This document shows positions 16,894 through 24,952 of a stretch of 64,000 nucleotides of DNA, piece after piece. Within the stretch, counting starts at the first letter, position 1, and every line of letters begins with the position of its first letter. A program made the position numbers and the translations under genes. This DNA is from Paenibacillus tyrphae (GTDB lineage: Bacteria > Bacillota > Bacilli > Paenibacillales > NBRC-103111), in contig NZ_JAMZAW010000019.1 in assembly GCF_024158745.1 (NCBI RefSeq), positions 1 to 64,000 on the forward strand, written 5' to 3'. The notes beneath the pieces were generated by a model. That model made no database searches, was not told where the DNA came from, and saw only the letters and a list, made by a program, of their open reading frames with translations.

Positions 16894-18351
16894 ATGAAAC
16901 GATGGTCTAAATGGGTTCCGGCGGGACTGGCTTTATCCCTGGCCGCGACCATGACAGGATGCAGCTCGGACAAGCTCGCCGGAGGCGAAGGAGGCAAGCC
17001 TTCCGTAACGTTAAAGGAACTGGGCAAGGACGAGAAAGCGAGCATCAAGGTGCTATTTTTCGACAAAAATTATTTTTCTCAGATGTATGGCACCTTGTTC
17101 TCCGCCAAATTCCCGAACATCGACGTACAAGTGGTTTCCATGCAAAGCATCTTCGATCCGGGAAAAGACACCAAGAAGGAATACCAAAAATTGGTTGATG
17201 AAGAAAAACCCGACGTGCTTTTATTCCCGACGCCCGAATTGTTTGAGCAATGGGCTGGCGACGGCAAGCTGCTTCAGCTTGACGATGTCATTCGTCAGGA
17301 CAAGTTCGATGTCGAGAATATGATGCCGACCGTCATCGAACAAATCAAGTCCATGGGCGACGGCAAGCTGTACGGGCTGGCCCCCTCCTTCTTCAGCCAA
17401 GCGCTGTTTTATAACCGGGATCTGTTCGAGAAACACGGAGTGCCGCTTCCGAAAAACCAGATGACGTGGGAAGATGTGCTTGCGCTTGCCAAGCGTTTTC
17501 CGACCAACAGTCAAGGAGAGCAGCGCATCTACGGGATGGCCTCGTACTACCAGTTTAAAGGCGGCAAGCCGATCGGATACGAATACATGAGCGAGATCGG
17601 GTCCACCCAAGGCTTGTCCATCCTCGATCGGGAGAAAGGAACGGTGACCCTCCAATCCGACGGCTGGAAAAAGGCGCTGACCCTGGCCGTAGAAGCCATG
17701 AAATCAGGTGCAATCTATAACGCCAAAGACAGCAAGCCGATCGAACCGGGCAACGGAATGACAATGGAAGATATCTTGAAGCAAGACTTGTTCGCCACCG
17801 GTAAAGCCGCCATGACCATCGGGGGATCGTACTATATTGAGACGCTTCTGCAGGCCAAGGATTCGCTCAAGGACGTCAAACCGGTCAACTGGGATATCGT
17901 GACCGTTCCGGTCGATCCGAGAAACCCGGAGGCTTCGGATGCGGTGTCTGTTTCGAAGTTTTTTGCCGTCCATGTCGATTCGCCCAATCAGCGGGCAGCT
18001 TGGGAATTGGTCAAATATATTAACAGCGAGGAAGTAGCCAAAGTGACAGTCTCCTCGAATCCGGGTGAGCTGTCCTCCAGAACGGCCTACATCAAAGAAC
18101 GGGACGGCCGCAGCCTCGAACCGCTCACGATGCTGAAAATGGTCCGAAACGGCTATCCGAAAGGCGCGGAGCCGGTGCCGGTGTCGTTCTACTCTGCCTT
18201 CGACCAAATGGCCCAAGCGGAGGTGCAAGCCGTCGTCGAAAGCAAAAAATCGGTCGACGAAGCTCTCAAAACGATGCAGGAAAAAGGGCAGGACATTTAC
18301 AACAAAGCGAAGCGGGAACAGAAAGATACGGAAAAGAAAGGGCAGGGTTAG
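16894..18351 (+). CDS. Solute-binding lipoprotein, divergent arm of the ECF island
   Basis: A 485-residue lipoprotein with a signal peptide ending in MTGC (Cys23). The mature part is paralogous to the two solute-binding proteins on the other arm: IKVLFFDKNYFSQMYG, GDGKLYGLAPSFFSQALFYNRDLFEKHG and MTWEDVLALAKRF match position for position. The start at ATG 16894 has GGTGGG upstream. It heads an arm that continues with PAP2 (21-bp gap) and GH26 (4-bp overlap), and a GGAAC-N16-CGTC promoter lies in front. As with the other two, no permease or ATPase is present, so it may deliver a saccharide ligand to the sigma-linked receptor. Confidence 0.87.
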   Translation: MKRWSKWVPAGLALSLAATMTGCSSDKLAGGEGGKPSVTLKELGKDEKASIKVLFFDKNYFSQMYGTLFSAKFPNIDVQVVSMQSIFDPGKDTKKEYQKLVDEEKPDVLLFPTPELFEQWAGDGKLLQLDDVIRQDKFDVENMMPTVIEQIKSMGDGKLYGLAPSFFSQALFYNRDLFEKHGVPLPKNQMTWEDVLALAKRFPTNSQGEQRIYGMASYYQFKGGKPIGYEYMSEIGSTQGLSILDREKGTVTLQSDGWKKALTLAVEAMKSGAIYNAKDSKPIEPGNGMTMEDILKQDLFATGKAAMTIGGSYYIETLLQAKDSLKDVKPVNWDIVTVPVDPRNPEASDAVSVSKFFAVHVDSPNQRAAWELVKYINSEEVAKVTVSSNPGELSSRTAYIKERDGRSLEPLTMLKMVRNGYPKGAEPVPVSFYSAFDQMAQAEVQAVVESKKSVDEALKTMQEKGQDIYNKAKREQKDTEKKGQG

Positions 18352-18372
18352 CCTTGTCGGGGAGATCGAACG

Positions 18373-19278
18373 ATGTCGGAGAAGTCAAGACGATGGACAA
18401 ATGGAATCGACTGGACGATGTGCGGTATTTTAGCATCGATTTACTTGGTCTGGCGCATCGGCACCGTCGGCGGCTGGACCTTGGAGTGCTGGGTTCTACT
18501 TTTGATTTGCCTGGTTGGGGTGCGGAAGGATCAGGTTGACGTCGAATGGATGAAATTTTTGGCGGCGGGGGTTCCGCTTCTCGGCGTGTTCTATTATTTC
18601 TACGGCTCCGGGAACGGCATCTGGTGGTCTATAGCCTACCGGATGTTTCAGAATAACCTTCATGTCTGGAACTGGGACAGCATGATGAATAGCATTCCGC
18701 TCAATGATGCGGCATGGGCCCGGACGATCAGCCATCCGAGGCTGGATAAAACCATGGTATGGATTTACAACTACGGGTTCGTGCTCTCGCTCTGGATCTG
18801 CATCGTGCGCAGCTATTGGACCCGCAGCGTGAAAAAAATGCTGTCCTACGCCTTGTCGGGACATCTGCTGCAATTTCCGCTCATTTTGCCGTTCTATCAC
18901 TTGATCCTGCTGCGCGAGGTGTGGTGGGTGAAAGGACAGCCCGATTTGCTCGGCCGCCAGTTCGCCACGGAAAACGATTTGCTGACGAATGTCATGAACT
19001 GCTTCCCGAGCATGCACACGTCGATTTCATTCGCGATGCTGCTGCTGGCGCTGCGCGAGCGGGACCGTATTTTCAAATACGTCATGGTGACCTATTGCTC
19101 TGCCATCATCTTCTCGACGATGTATCTGCAGATCCACTGGGTGCTGGATGTCATTGCAGGCATGCTGTTCGCCTACGGTGTCGTCAAGCTTGCCGATGCC
19201 GTCATCTATTGGGGATGCAAGCTCCTCCCCGCCCGGTTTAACAAGCTTTATGCGGCAACGGAAGGAAGAGCCGGATGA
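18373..19278 (+). CDS. PAP2-family membrane phosphatase/transferase
   Basis: A 301-residue integral membrane protein with about eight hydrophobic segments. The C-terminal half has the PAP2 catalytic motifs NCFPSMHTSISFAML (~213-227) and IHWVLDVIAGMLFAYG (~255-270); the His residues and the Asp of HWVLD are the catalytic set. The layout matches the PAP2_3/inositolphosphotransferase type rather than short BcrC-like enzymes. Likely substrates are lipid phosphates such as polyprenyl or phosphatidyl species. It lies between a solute-binding lipoprotein and GH26 and overlaps GH26 by 4 bp, so it is part of the sigma-controlled arm and may act in building an envelope glycan. Confidence 0.8.
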   Translation: MSEKSRRWTNGIDWTMCGILASIYLVWRIGTVGGWTLECWVLLLICLVGVRKDQVDVEWMKFLAAGVPLLGVFYYFYGSGNGIWWSIAYRMFQNNLHVWNWDSMMNSIPLNDAAWARTISHPRLDKTMVWIYNYGFVLSLWICIVRSYWTRSVKKMLSYALSGHLLQFPLILPFYHLILLREVWWVKGQPDLLGRQFATENDLLTNVMNCFPSMHTSISFAMLLLALRERDRIFKYVMVTYCSAIIFSTMYLQIHWVLDVIAGMLFAYGVVKLADAVIYWGCKLLPARFNKLYAATEGRAG

Positions 19279-20759
19279 AGCTCAAAAAAACGTACGTCAT
19301 TTCCGGCGCCGTCTTGGTCGCTCTGCTCGGCGTTTTTATCGCTCGATCCATGGTTTCCGAGCCTATGGCGACGTATACCGATTTGCCTTACGGATATGAG
19401 CTGAGCTATCCGAAGCAAATGAAAGTCGATCGTTCCTGGCCCGGGATTAGAACGCGTTTTTTGGACGAAACGACCCAAATCGACGTGTATTACGATAATT
19501 TCAACGGCACCGTATCCGACGCCGCCACGTATATCGGGTACGGCAACCGGTTTATCGAGAATACCAAGGATCACCGCGTAACCAAGAACGAAACCAAGAC
19601 GGTCAGCGGCCTGTCCGTCCATATGCTGAAATGGGAGCGCGATAAGCTCAAGCACGTGGAGAACGACAAACCCTACTATGCCAGCGCGGAAATTGTCAAG
19701 AACGACAAAGAGGTGTACACCATCGCGATCAAATCCGCCCGGCCCATCACGAATGACGAGAAGATCGTGAATTCGTTCCGGGTCATTCCGCCTCAGGGGG
19801 ACAAGCCGGAGCTCGGCATGGTGACGAAGAAGGTGCCGCTCAAAACAAATCAGGAAACGGCGGAGGCGTACCGCAAGCTGTTCATGACGGACGGGCTGAA
19901 ATGGGGCATTTACGAGCGGTCGGCTCCGGGAAGAATGGATATTCTTCATGCGCTGGAACAAAACCTGGACTATAAATTCGGTCTGTTGATCCTGTACAAG
20001 TCCTTATCGACGGGCTTTCCGGCGGACGATTTGAAAAACGCCTACGATGACAACCGCCTGGTCCAGTTAACGCTGCAAACGATGCGGTTCGGCGAAGCGA
20101 ATCCCAGCGTGATGTATGACATTTTGAACGGAAAATATGACGAGTTTTTCACGAAATACGCGCAGGACATCAAGGCGTTCGGCCATCCGCTGCTGTTCCG
20201 GCTGAACAACGAGATGAACGGGGACTGGGTGCCTTATTCGTCCTATCACAACTCCAAGGACCCGGAGCTGTATACGGAGGTCTGGAAATATATTTACCGG
20301 ACTTTCCAGAGCCAGGGCGTCGATAACGTCCTGTGGGTATGGAACCCGAATCACCTATCCAAGCCCGAGTTCCAGTGGAATCATCCGCTGCTTTATTATC
20401 CGGGCGACGACTACGTGGACGTGGTCGGGCTGACCGCTTACAATACCGGCACCTATTACCCGGGCGAGCAGTGGAGCACGTTCGACGAGCTGTATGCGCC
20501 CTTGTACGCTCAATACAGCAAATGGTTCGAACAGCCGCTGATGATCACGGAATTCGCCTCCAGCTCGGTCGGCGGAGATAAAGCGCAGTGGGTGGACCAT
20601 ATGTTTAAGGACATAAAAAAATATCCCAAGCTGAAAGCGGCCATCTGGTGGAGCCATACGGATTTCGATCCGGACGACCGGCCGGCCCGCAAATATAAGC
20701 TGGACGAAACGCCGGAGGTGGTCGAGCGGTTCCGTCAGCATTTGCAGGAATATAAGTAG
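19275..20759 (+). CDS. Membrane-anchored GH26-type glycoside hydrolase
   Basis: A 494-residue protein with one N-terminal membrane anchor (~7-24) and an extracellular body. Residues ~35-170 form a separate alpha/beta domain (LPYGYELSYPKQM to IVNSFRVIPP) of unknown role. The GH26 barrel fills ~185-490, with the acid/base Glu in FRLNNEMNGDW and the nucleophile Glu in PLMITEFASS. GH26 includes beta-mannanases and beta-1,3-xylanases or lichenases; the substrate cannot be set here. The start codon overlaps the PAP2 stop (ATGA), so the two are translationally coupled. As the last gene of the ECF-controlled arm it may release the ligand that the solute-binding proteins sense. Confidence 0.8.
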   Translation: MKLKKTYVISGAVLVALLGVFIARSMVSEPMATYTDLPYGYELSYPKQMKVDRSWPGIRTRFLDETTQIDVYYDNFNGTVSDAATYIGYGNRFIENTKDHRVTKNETKTVSGLSVHMLKWERDKLKHVENDKPYYASAEIVKNDKEVYTIAIKSARPITNDEKIVNSFRVIPPQGDKPELGMVTKKVPLKTNQETAEAYRKLFMTDGLKWGIYERSAPGRMDILHALEQNLDYKFGLLILYKSLSTGFPADDLKNAYDDNRLVQLTLQTMRFGEANPSVMYDILNGKYDEFFTKYAQDIKAFGHPLLFRLNNEMNGDWVPYSSYHNSKDPELYTEVWKYIYRTFQSQGVDNVLWVWNPNHLSKPEFQWNHPLLYYPGDDYVDVVGLTAYNTGTYYPGEQWSTFDELYAPLYAQYSKWFEQPLMITEFASSSVGGDKAQWVDHMFKDIKKYPKLKAAIWWSHTDFDPDDRPARKYKLDETPEVVERFRQHLQEYK

Positions 20760-20796
20760 TCCCGGAGGCAGTGGGCAGTCCCTTGCCGCCCCGTTT

Positions 20797-20822
20797 GTTT
20801 CATCGCTTCCATGCAAGGGTAA
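20797..20822 (+). promoter_or_regulatory. SigB-type promoter before glsB-ytxH
   Basis: GTTTCA (20797-20802), a 14-bp spacer, then GGGTAA (20817-20822). Both boxes and the spacer equal those of the rsbV promoter at 26645-26670. It fits the SigB consensus GTTTAA-N12/14-GGGTAT. Confidence 0.75.
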
Positions 20823-20868
20823 AAAGAGGCAAGCCAGTCAGTCCACCTTCCAAAGGAGCGTGAAGAAG

Positions 20869-21126
20869 ATGATAAGCTTGCTGATTACCTTACTTATGGC
20901 GATTGTGATCGGTGCGATCGGGTCCGCCCTTGCGCCGGGAGCGATGCCGGGAGGCATCATCGGTTCCATGATCGCCGGGTTCGTCGGCGCTTGGCTCGGC
21001 TATCTGCTGCTCGGTTCCTGGGGACCCGTCATCGGTGGTTTCGCCGTCGTACCTGCGATTATCGGCGCAGCGTTGTTCGTCTTCCTGCTCGGTCTCGTGG
21101 CCAAAGGCCTCAACCGCACAGCGTAA
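20869..21126 (+). CDS. GlsB/YeaQ/YmgE-family stress membrane protein
   Basis: An 85-residue protein made almost entirely of three hydrophobic, Gly-rich helices (LITLLMAIVIGAIGSAL, GGIIGSMIAGFVGAWLGYLLL and VVPAIIGAALFVFLLGLV). This is the transglycosylase-associated/GlsB family, which is small, membrane-bound and stress-linked. ATG 20869 is preferred because AAAGGAG lies ten bases ahead; GTG 20860 is too close to it. The SigB-type promoter 47 bp upstream fits a general stress role. The YtxH gene follows after 59 bp and probably shares the transcript. Confidence 0.85.
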   Translation: MISLLITLLMAIVIGAIGSALAPGAMPGGIIGSMIAGFVGAWLGYLLLGSWGPVIGGFAVVPAIIGAALFVFLLGLVAKGLNRTA

Positions 21127-21185
21127 GCTTCGCGTCGCACCGTCTCTAGCGGATTCCCAATACGAATGCAAAGGAGCGATGAAGC

Positions 21186-21626
21186 ATGACTACGGCAAAT
21201 ACAGCCAATGAAAGCAAAAGCAACCTGCTGCTCGGAACGTTGATCGGAGGCGCCGCCGGGGCGCTGATCGCCCTCTTGCTGGCGCCGAAATCCGGACGCG
21301 AGCTGCGCAGCGACCTGATGGACGCCATGCAAACCTTGCAGAGCAAAGGCCAGGAGCTGATGGCCGCCTGCAAGGAAAAAGCTTCCGAAACCGTCGAAGC
21401 GGTGCGGGAGCAGGGCAGCCATTTGGCGGACAAAGCGCACGACATGACCGACCGCGTCGCGGAAGTGTCCCATCAGGCGATAGATCGTGCGGCCGATGCC
21501 ACTCAAGAGAAGCTGGAGAAAGCGCAATCCGCCGGCCACCGCGCCCTCGATAACGCGCAGAGCACTTCCCACAAGGCGATCGATCAGGCCGACCGCACGG
21601 CAGGTTCAACGTCATCGAAGCAATAG
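21186..21626 (+). CDS. YtxH-domain general stress protein
   Basis: A 146-residue protein. The YtxH motif is at the N-terminus: a Gly/Ala-rich membrane helix (LLLGTLIGGAAGALIALLLAP) followed by KSGRELR. The rest is a long amphipathic helix rich in Ala, Glu, Lys and Asp, resembling late-embryogenesis-type stress proteins. In Bacillus subtilis, ytxH belongs to the SigB regulon. Here it lies behind the SigB-type promoter of glsB and ends at a strong terminator. The family call is secure. A likely role is membrane or protein protection in stress. Confidence 0.85.
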   Translation: MTTANTANESKSNLLLGTLIGGAAGALIALLLAPKSGRELRSDLMDAMQTLQSKGQELMAACKEKASETVEAVREQGSHLADKAHDMTDRVAEVSHQAIDRAADATQEKLEKAQSAGHRALDNAQSTSHKAIDQADRTAGSTSSKQ

Positions 21627-21666
21627 CGGTATTGCCTAAATAAGCGGGTTCAAAAACTGCTGCGAT

Positions 21667-21711
21667 ACAAACTGTCTCTTGTATGAAGAAGGGACAGTTT
21701 GTTCGTTTTTT
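21667..21711 (+). terminator. Intrinsic terminator of glsB-ytxH
   Basis: ACAAACTGTC and GACAGTTTGT form a perfect 10-bp stem with a 16-base loop, followed by TCGTTTTTT. Confidence 0.85.
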
Positions 21712-21726
21712 GCGCCCGGCCGGATT

Positions 21727-22257
21727 TTAAAACCGGACATCGCTTGAGTGAACAATTGCGGCAAATTGAGTAAGAATACAATTGTGATGGTTTATGATTT
21801 GTTCTGCCGTCAATTCATCGGAATCGTAGGTACTATGGCAATCTTTTACCAATTCTACTTGATAGCCACGCGAATAAGCGCTTTTCACCGTTGTATCGAC
21901 ACAATACTCGGTTTGAACGCCACACATCACTAACGTGTCGATACCATGATCCCGCAGCTGCGCATGGAGCTCGGACTCCAGAAACGAGTCCGCATGATGT
22001 TTAATGATGACATGATCTTGTGCGGCGGGAGCGATCTGTTCATGTACTTGCCATAACGGTTGATTCTCGGATCTTAGAGAACCTTCCGGCTCGGTATACA
22101 TGATATAGAAAACGGGAGAATTCCCCTTCCTGGCTTTATCGATCAAGCGCTTTGTATTTTCAAGCAGTTGTTCTTCTTGATAGATCGCTTTTCCGCCGTA
22201 ATCTTTCCACACAAAAGGCATAACCTGCATGTCGATAATAAGCAGTGCTTTTTTCAC
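21727..22257 (-). CDS. Isochorismatase-family cysteine hydrolase
   Basis: A 176-residue enzyme of the isochorismatase/nicotinamidase fold. The catalytic triad is visible: Asp in ALLIIDMQ (D9), Lys in VIIKHHADSF (~K85), and Cys in MCGVQTEYCVD (~C118). Members cleave small amides or enol ethers; the substrate is not evident. It starts with GTG 22257, directly after the stop of the HTH regulator gene, with GGG inside that gene's end, so it is translationally coupled to the regulator. Confidence 0.87.
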   Translation of the reverse strand: MKKALLIIDMQVMPFVWKDYGGKAIYQEEQLLENTKRLIDKARKGNSPVFYIMYTEPEGSLRSENQPLWQVHEQIAPAAQDHVIIKHHADSFLESELHAQLRDHGIDTLVMCGVQTEYCVDTTVKSAYSRGYQVELVKDCHSTYDSDELTAEQIINHHNCILTQFAAIVHSSDVRF

Positions 22258-22258
22258 T

Positions 22259-22870
22259 TCAGGTAACCCTCCTTGCTCCCTTTTTCAATTTCTCATGTTT
22301 CCATAATCCGTGACGGGTGCAATACGTATATAGCGTTCCGCCGTGCATTTGGGGGAAACGTAATTCTGCGTTTTGTTCCGGGTACAATTTCATAAACAGC
22401 AGCCTGTCATAAGAGATATAAGCGACAAAGGAGATATGATGATCTCTGCTCATTTCATGTTGAATGGTAATAAAGTAATCATCTTCAATCTCCTCAACGG
22501 TGATTTTGTGTTCATCGTTCTCCGGCATTGGAAGCAATTCCTTTAATAGTCTGCCGCAGCATGAAATGCTTGTGGCCCCCGTACTGGTCATGACATTGCC
22601 ACAGCTTGGACATGCGTAAAATTTGATTTGATTCATGTTTCCTCTGTCCTGTTCATTCGGATTTAATTCCCCCGATAAAAGCTTCTCGATATTTACTCCC
22701 AATATTTTGGATAGCCCGCCAAGCAAGGACACATCGGGACACCCTAATCCGCGTTCCCATTTTGAAATCGTCTTATCGCTGATATTCATAAGATCAGCCA
22801 AGTCCTTCTGCGTCATGTCTTTCTCTTTACGAAGACGCAAAATGAGTCCTCCCACTTTATTGCAGTCCAC
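22259..22870 (-). CDS. XRE-type regulator with zinc-ribbon and desulfoferrodoxin-like tail
   Basis: A ~203-residue regulator. Residues ~8-65 are an XRE helix-turn-helix (MTQKDLADLMNISDKTISKWERGLGCPDVSLL). A zinc-ribbon-like segment follows (ACPSCGNVMTS and SISCCGRLL). The C-terminal ~90 residues (HHISFVAYISYDRLLFMKLYPE, then YTYCTRHGLWKHE) resemble the desulfoferrodoxin/superoxide-reductase beta domain. GTG 22870 is preferred because AGGGGG lies eight bases ahead; GTG 22879 overlaps the ribosome site. It is coupled to the isochorismatase gene. A redox- or metal-sensing role is inferred from the Cys/His-rich tail. Confidence 0.8.
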   Translation of the reverse strand: MDCNKVGGLILRLRKEKDMTQKDLADLMNISDKTISKWERGLGCPDVSLLGGLSKILGVNIEKLLSGELNPNEQDRGNMNQIKFYACPSCGNVMTSTGATSISCCGRLLKELLPMPENDEHKITVEEIEDDYFITIQHEMSRDHHISFVAYISYDRLLFMKLYPEQNAELRFPQMHGGTLYTYCTRHGLWKHEKLKKGARRVT

Positions 22871-22978
22871 ATTGTCCACCCCCTATGACTCTAGAATATC
22901 GGCTAATCCTGCCCTTCTCAATAAACGCTCCGTAGAGTGCGGCAGTGAAAAGCGAAATCCTACGGGACATCGTTTAGG

Positions 22979-23000
22979 AGTACTAGCTTAAGTTAGTACT
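22979..23000. promoter_or_regulatory. 22-bp inverted repeat in a divergent gap
   Basis: The arms are AGTACTAGCTT and AAGTTAGTACT (one mismatch). It lies 63 bp before the CAAX-protease-like gene and 109 bp upstream of the XRE regulator start, so it could be the operator of that regulator. Confidence 0.5.
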
Positions 23001-23062
23001 CGTCATGACCAAGCGGTGCCGTTTATGATGAACGGAGAAACAGGAACAGAAGGGTGAAAACT

Positions 23063-23819
23063 ATGGACCGACTCAAGCTTGCAGTGCTATTTCTTGGCCC
23101 GACGGTCATGATTGCGGCCGGACTGCAGGGGATGCACAGCGTCCCGCTTACGTTCGCTTTGTTCTACGGCTGGCTGCTGCTGGTTCCTTTGGGAAGCTAC
23201 GTTCTACGCCGCAGAACGGGAGCCCGAGCCGATTCTCAGGTGCAAACCGATCGGGGGCGGCAGCGGCAAAAGACCGATATCCTCATGGGCATCGGCTCGG
23301 GCGCGGTGTTTTTCGGGGCGATCGTTGCCGCAGCCGTCCAGTTTCATCCGTTATTTCTGGATATTCCACGGCTAAAGGAGTTACTGCAGGAGTGGCATTT
23401 TTCCGGGGAGCATACGATAGGGCTGGTGCTGGTGCTGCTGGTGTTGAACCCGCTCGTACTGGAGAGGATATGTGCTACGGAAGCTGACGGACGGTAGAGT
23501 AAGCCCCGCCATGGCTGTCTTTCTGACCTCCTTGTTCTACAGTCTGTACCACGTGCTGTCGATCGTGCCGATCTTCGAGCGCCCTTGGAATATCGTCCTG
23601 GTGCTCCCCGTCTTCGCCGCCGGTCTCTTCTGGGGCTGGATGCGTCTCCGCCACGCCTCGCTGACCGGCTCCGTTCTGAGCCACAGCTTCGCGGATGCGG
23701 GCATCATGTGCGTTTATTTCCTCTATCTGAGCTTGCCTTGTGCGGACAAAGCACAACCGGGGCCGTCAGCCCCGGTTCAGATGCTCGATCCACAAGTCTT
23801 CCGTGAGATGCTCCTTTAA
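23063..23819 (+). pseudogene. CPBP (CAAX protease-like) membrane protein, frameshifted
   Basis: Two overlapping frames together make one CPBP protein. The first (23063-23497) has three or four hydrophobic segments and reaches NPLVLE before going out of frame. The second carries YWRGYVLRKLTDG and then SLFYSLYHVL and LSHSFADAGIMCVYF, the second and third CPBP motifs. In intact family members the first motif is EExxxR, immediately before the point where the frames switch. Here at most one Glu remains, so a small deletion near 23455-23465 removed catalytic residues and shifted the frame. It is probably inactive unless the deletion is a sequencing error. The 3' end overlaps the convergent gene by 54 bp. 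Confidence 0.7.
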
Positions 23820-24083
23820 ACAGAAGGCAACCGGGATACGCTCGCGCTCCGGCTTCACAAAATGCCCGTTGTCCAAGTAATAGCCGTGCTCTTTGGCCGT
23901 CGACAGCATTTTGCAAAATTGCTCAGCCGCCCTGATCGCTTCTTCTTTATCTGAAAACGTTTCCAATACGTTGCCGAATCCCAACGGATTAGCTGCAGCC
24001 TGAATGGACAAATGGTACTTTCCGCCTTCCTCGCGAACCAGCACTTCGCTTCCATGACATTTGATGGTGTGTTTGACCTTCAT
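23766..24083 (-). CDS. Small protein of unknown function
   Basis: I do not recognise this 105-residue protein. It is soluble and has a beta-alpha pattern (IKCHGSEVLVREEGGKYHLSIQAA, then DKEEAIRAAEQFCKML). ATG 24083 has AAGGCGG eight bases upstream; GTG 24092 is less likely. It is convergent with the broken CPBP gene and overlaps its tail. There are no membrane segments. Confidence 0.55.
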   Translation of the reverse strand: MKVKHTIKCHGSEVLVREEGGKYHLSIQAAANPLGFGNVLETFSDKEEAIRAAEQFCKMLSTAKEHGYYLDNGHFVKPERERIPVAFCLKEHLTEDLWIEHLNRG

Positions 24084-24323
24084 GACCTTCACCGCCTTTT
24101 ATCCTGGGAATATGAAGTGTTGCTTAAGCTTTATTACCCGCAGCCCGCCCGCCTGAAACGGCCGTTCGCAAGTAGCCGCGGCGATTTGCCCGGCCCGCGT
24201 TCCTCAAGAACGATAGGCAATCCCTATAAACGGAATATGTAATGCGTATTTCCCAAACAAGCTCTAAGAGCGCATACTATTACACAAAGAGACTTGGCAA
24301 ACTAAGGAAAGGAGATCTCACCT

Positions 24324-24905
24324 ATGGGAAAACTGTTTCCAGCCCTGCTTCCCGAGCATGAGGCGTTTATTCGCAAGCAGCGCCTCTTCTTCGTCGGGTC
24401 CGCCCCATTGCAGGCTGAAGGCCATGTGAACCTCTCACCCAAAGGACACGATGTATTTCGAATCGTCTCGCCGACCGAGGTAGGGTATTTGGATTTGACC
24501 GGCAGCGGGAACGAAACGAGCGCGCATTTGGAGGAAAATGGCCGGATTACGCTGATGTTCGTTGCGTTCGAAGGGCCTCCCCTCATTTTGAGAATGTACG
24601 GAAAGGGTCGTGTCATCCTTCCCGGGACCGCCGACTGGGAGACTTGGGCGCCCCGCTTCGAGCTACTTCCCGGAGCCCGGCAAATTATCGGCGTCGACGT
24701 TCACGCCGTGAAAACCTCCTGCGGGTTCAGCGTTCCCTTCTACTCGTACGAGAAAGAACGCGATACGCTACAGCGGTGGGCTGCGACCAAAAGCGACGAC
24801 GAGCTGAACGATTACTGGCGCAGCAAAAACGCCGTGAGCATGGACGGCATCCCGACGCCGCTCGGCCGGCGGATCGCCGAATACGCTCCCTTCGAGGACG
24901 AATGA
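24324..24905 (+). CDS. Pyridoxamine 5'-phosphate oxidase-family flavoprotein
   Basis: A 193-residue protein of the split-barrel FMN-binding fold. Recognisable parts are FFVGSAPLQAEGHVNLSPKG (~22-41), YLDLTGSGNETSAHLEENGRITLMFVAFEGPPLILRMYGKGRV (~54-96), and the CGFSVPFYSYEKER tail motif (~132-145). This subgroup is common in soil bacteria and usually of unknown substrate; vitamin B6 synthesis is not implied. AAAGGAG lies ten bases before the ATG. It stands alone and converges on sigB across a terminator. Confidence 0.8.
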   Translation: MGKLFPALLPEHEAFIRKQRLFFVGSAPLQAEGHVNLSPKGHDVFRIVSPTEVGYLDLTGSGNETSAHLEENGRITLMFVAFEGPPLILRMYGKGRVILPGTADWETWAPRFELLPGARQIIGVDVHAVKTSCGFSVPFYSYEKERDTLQRWAATKSDDELNDYWRSKNAVSMDGIPTPLGRRIAEYAPFEDE

Positions 24906-24921
24906 AGCGCCAACGACGAAA

Positions 24922-24952
24922 AGACTCGCCCTTAGCTGCAAAGGGCGAGTCT
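24922..24952 (-). terminator. Terminator of rsbV-rsbW-sigB
   Basis: AGACTCGCCCTT and AAGGGCGAGTCT form a perfect 12-bp stem with a 7-base loop, followed on the minus strand by TTTTCG. It overlaps the sigB stop codon and could also serve the convergent flavoprotein gene. Confidence 0.7.

Noticed and set aside
13139..18351. Ordinary sugar ABC transporter operon
   Set aside because: No permease or ATPase gene lies within the island, and one solute-binding protein is membrane-fused and coupled to a sigma factor.
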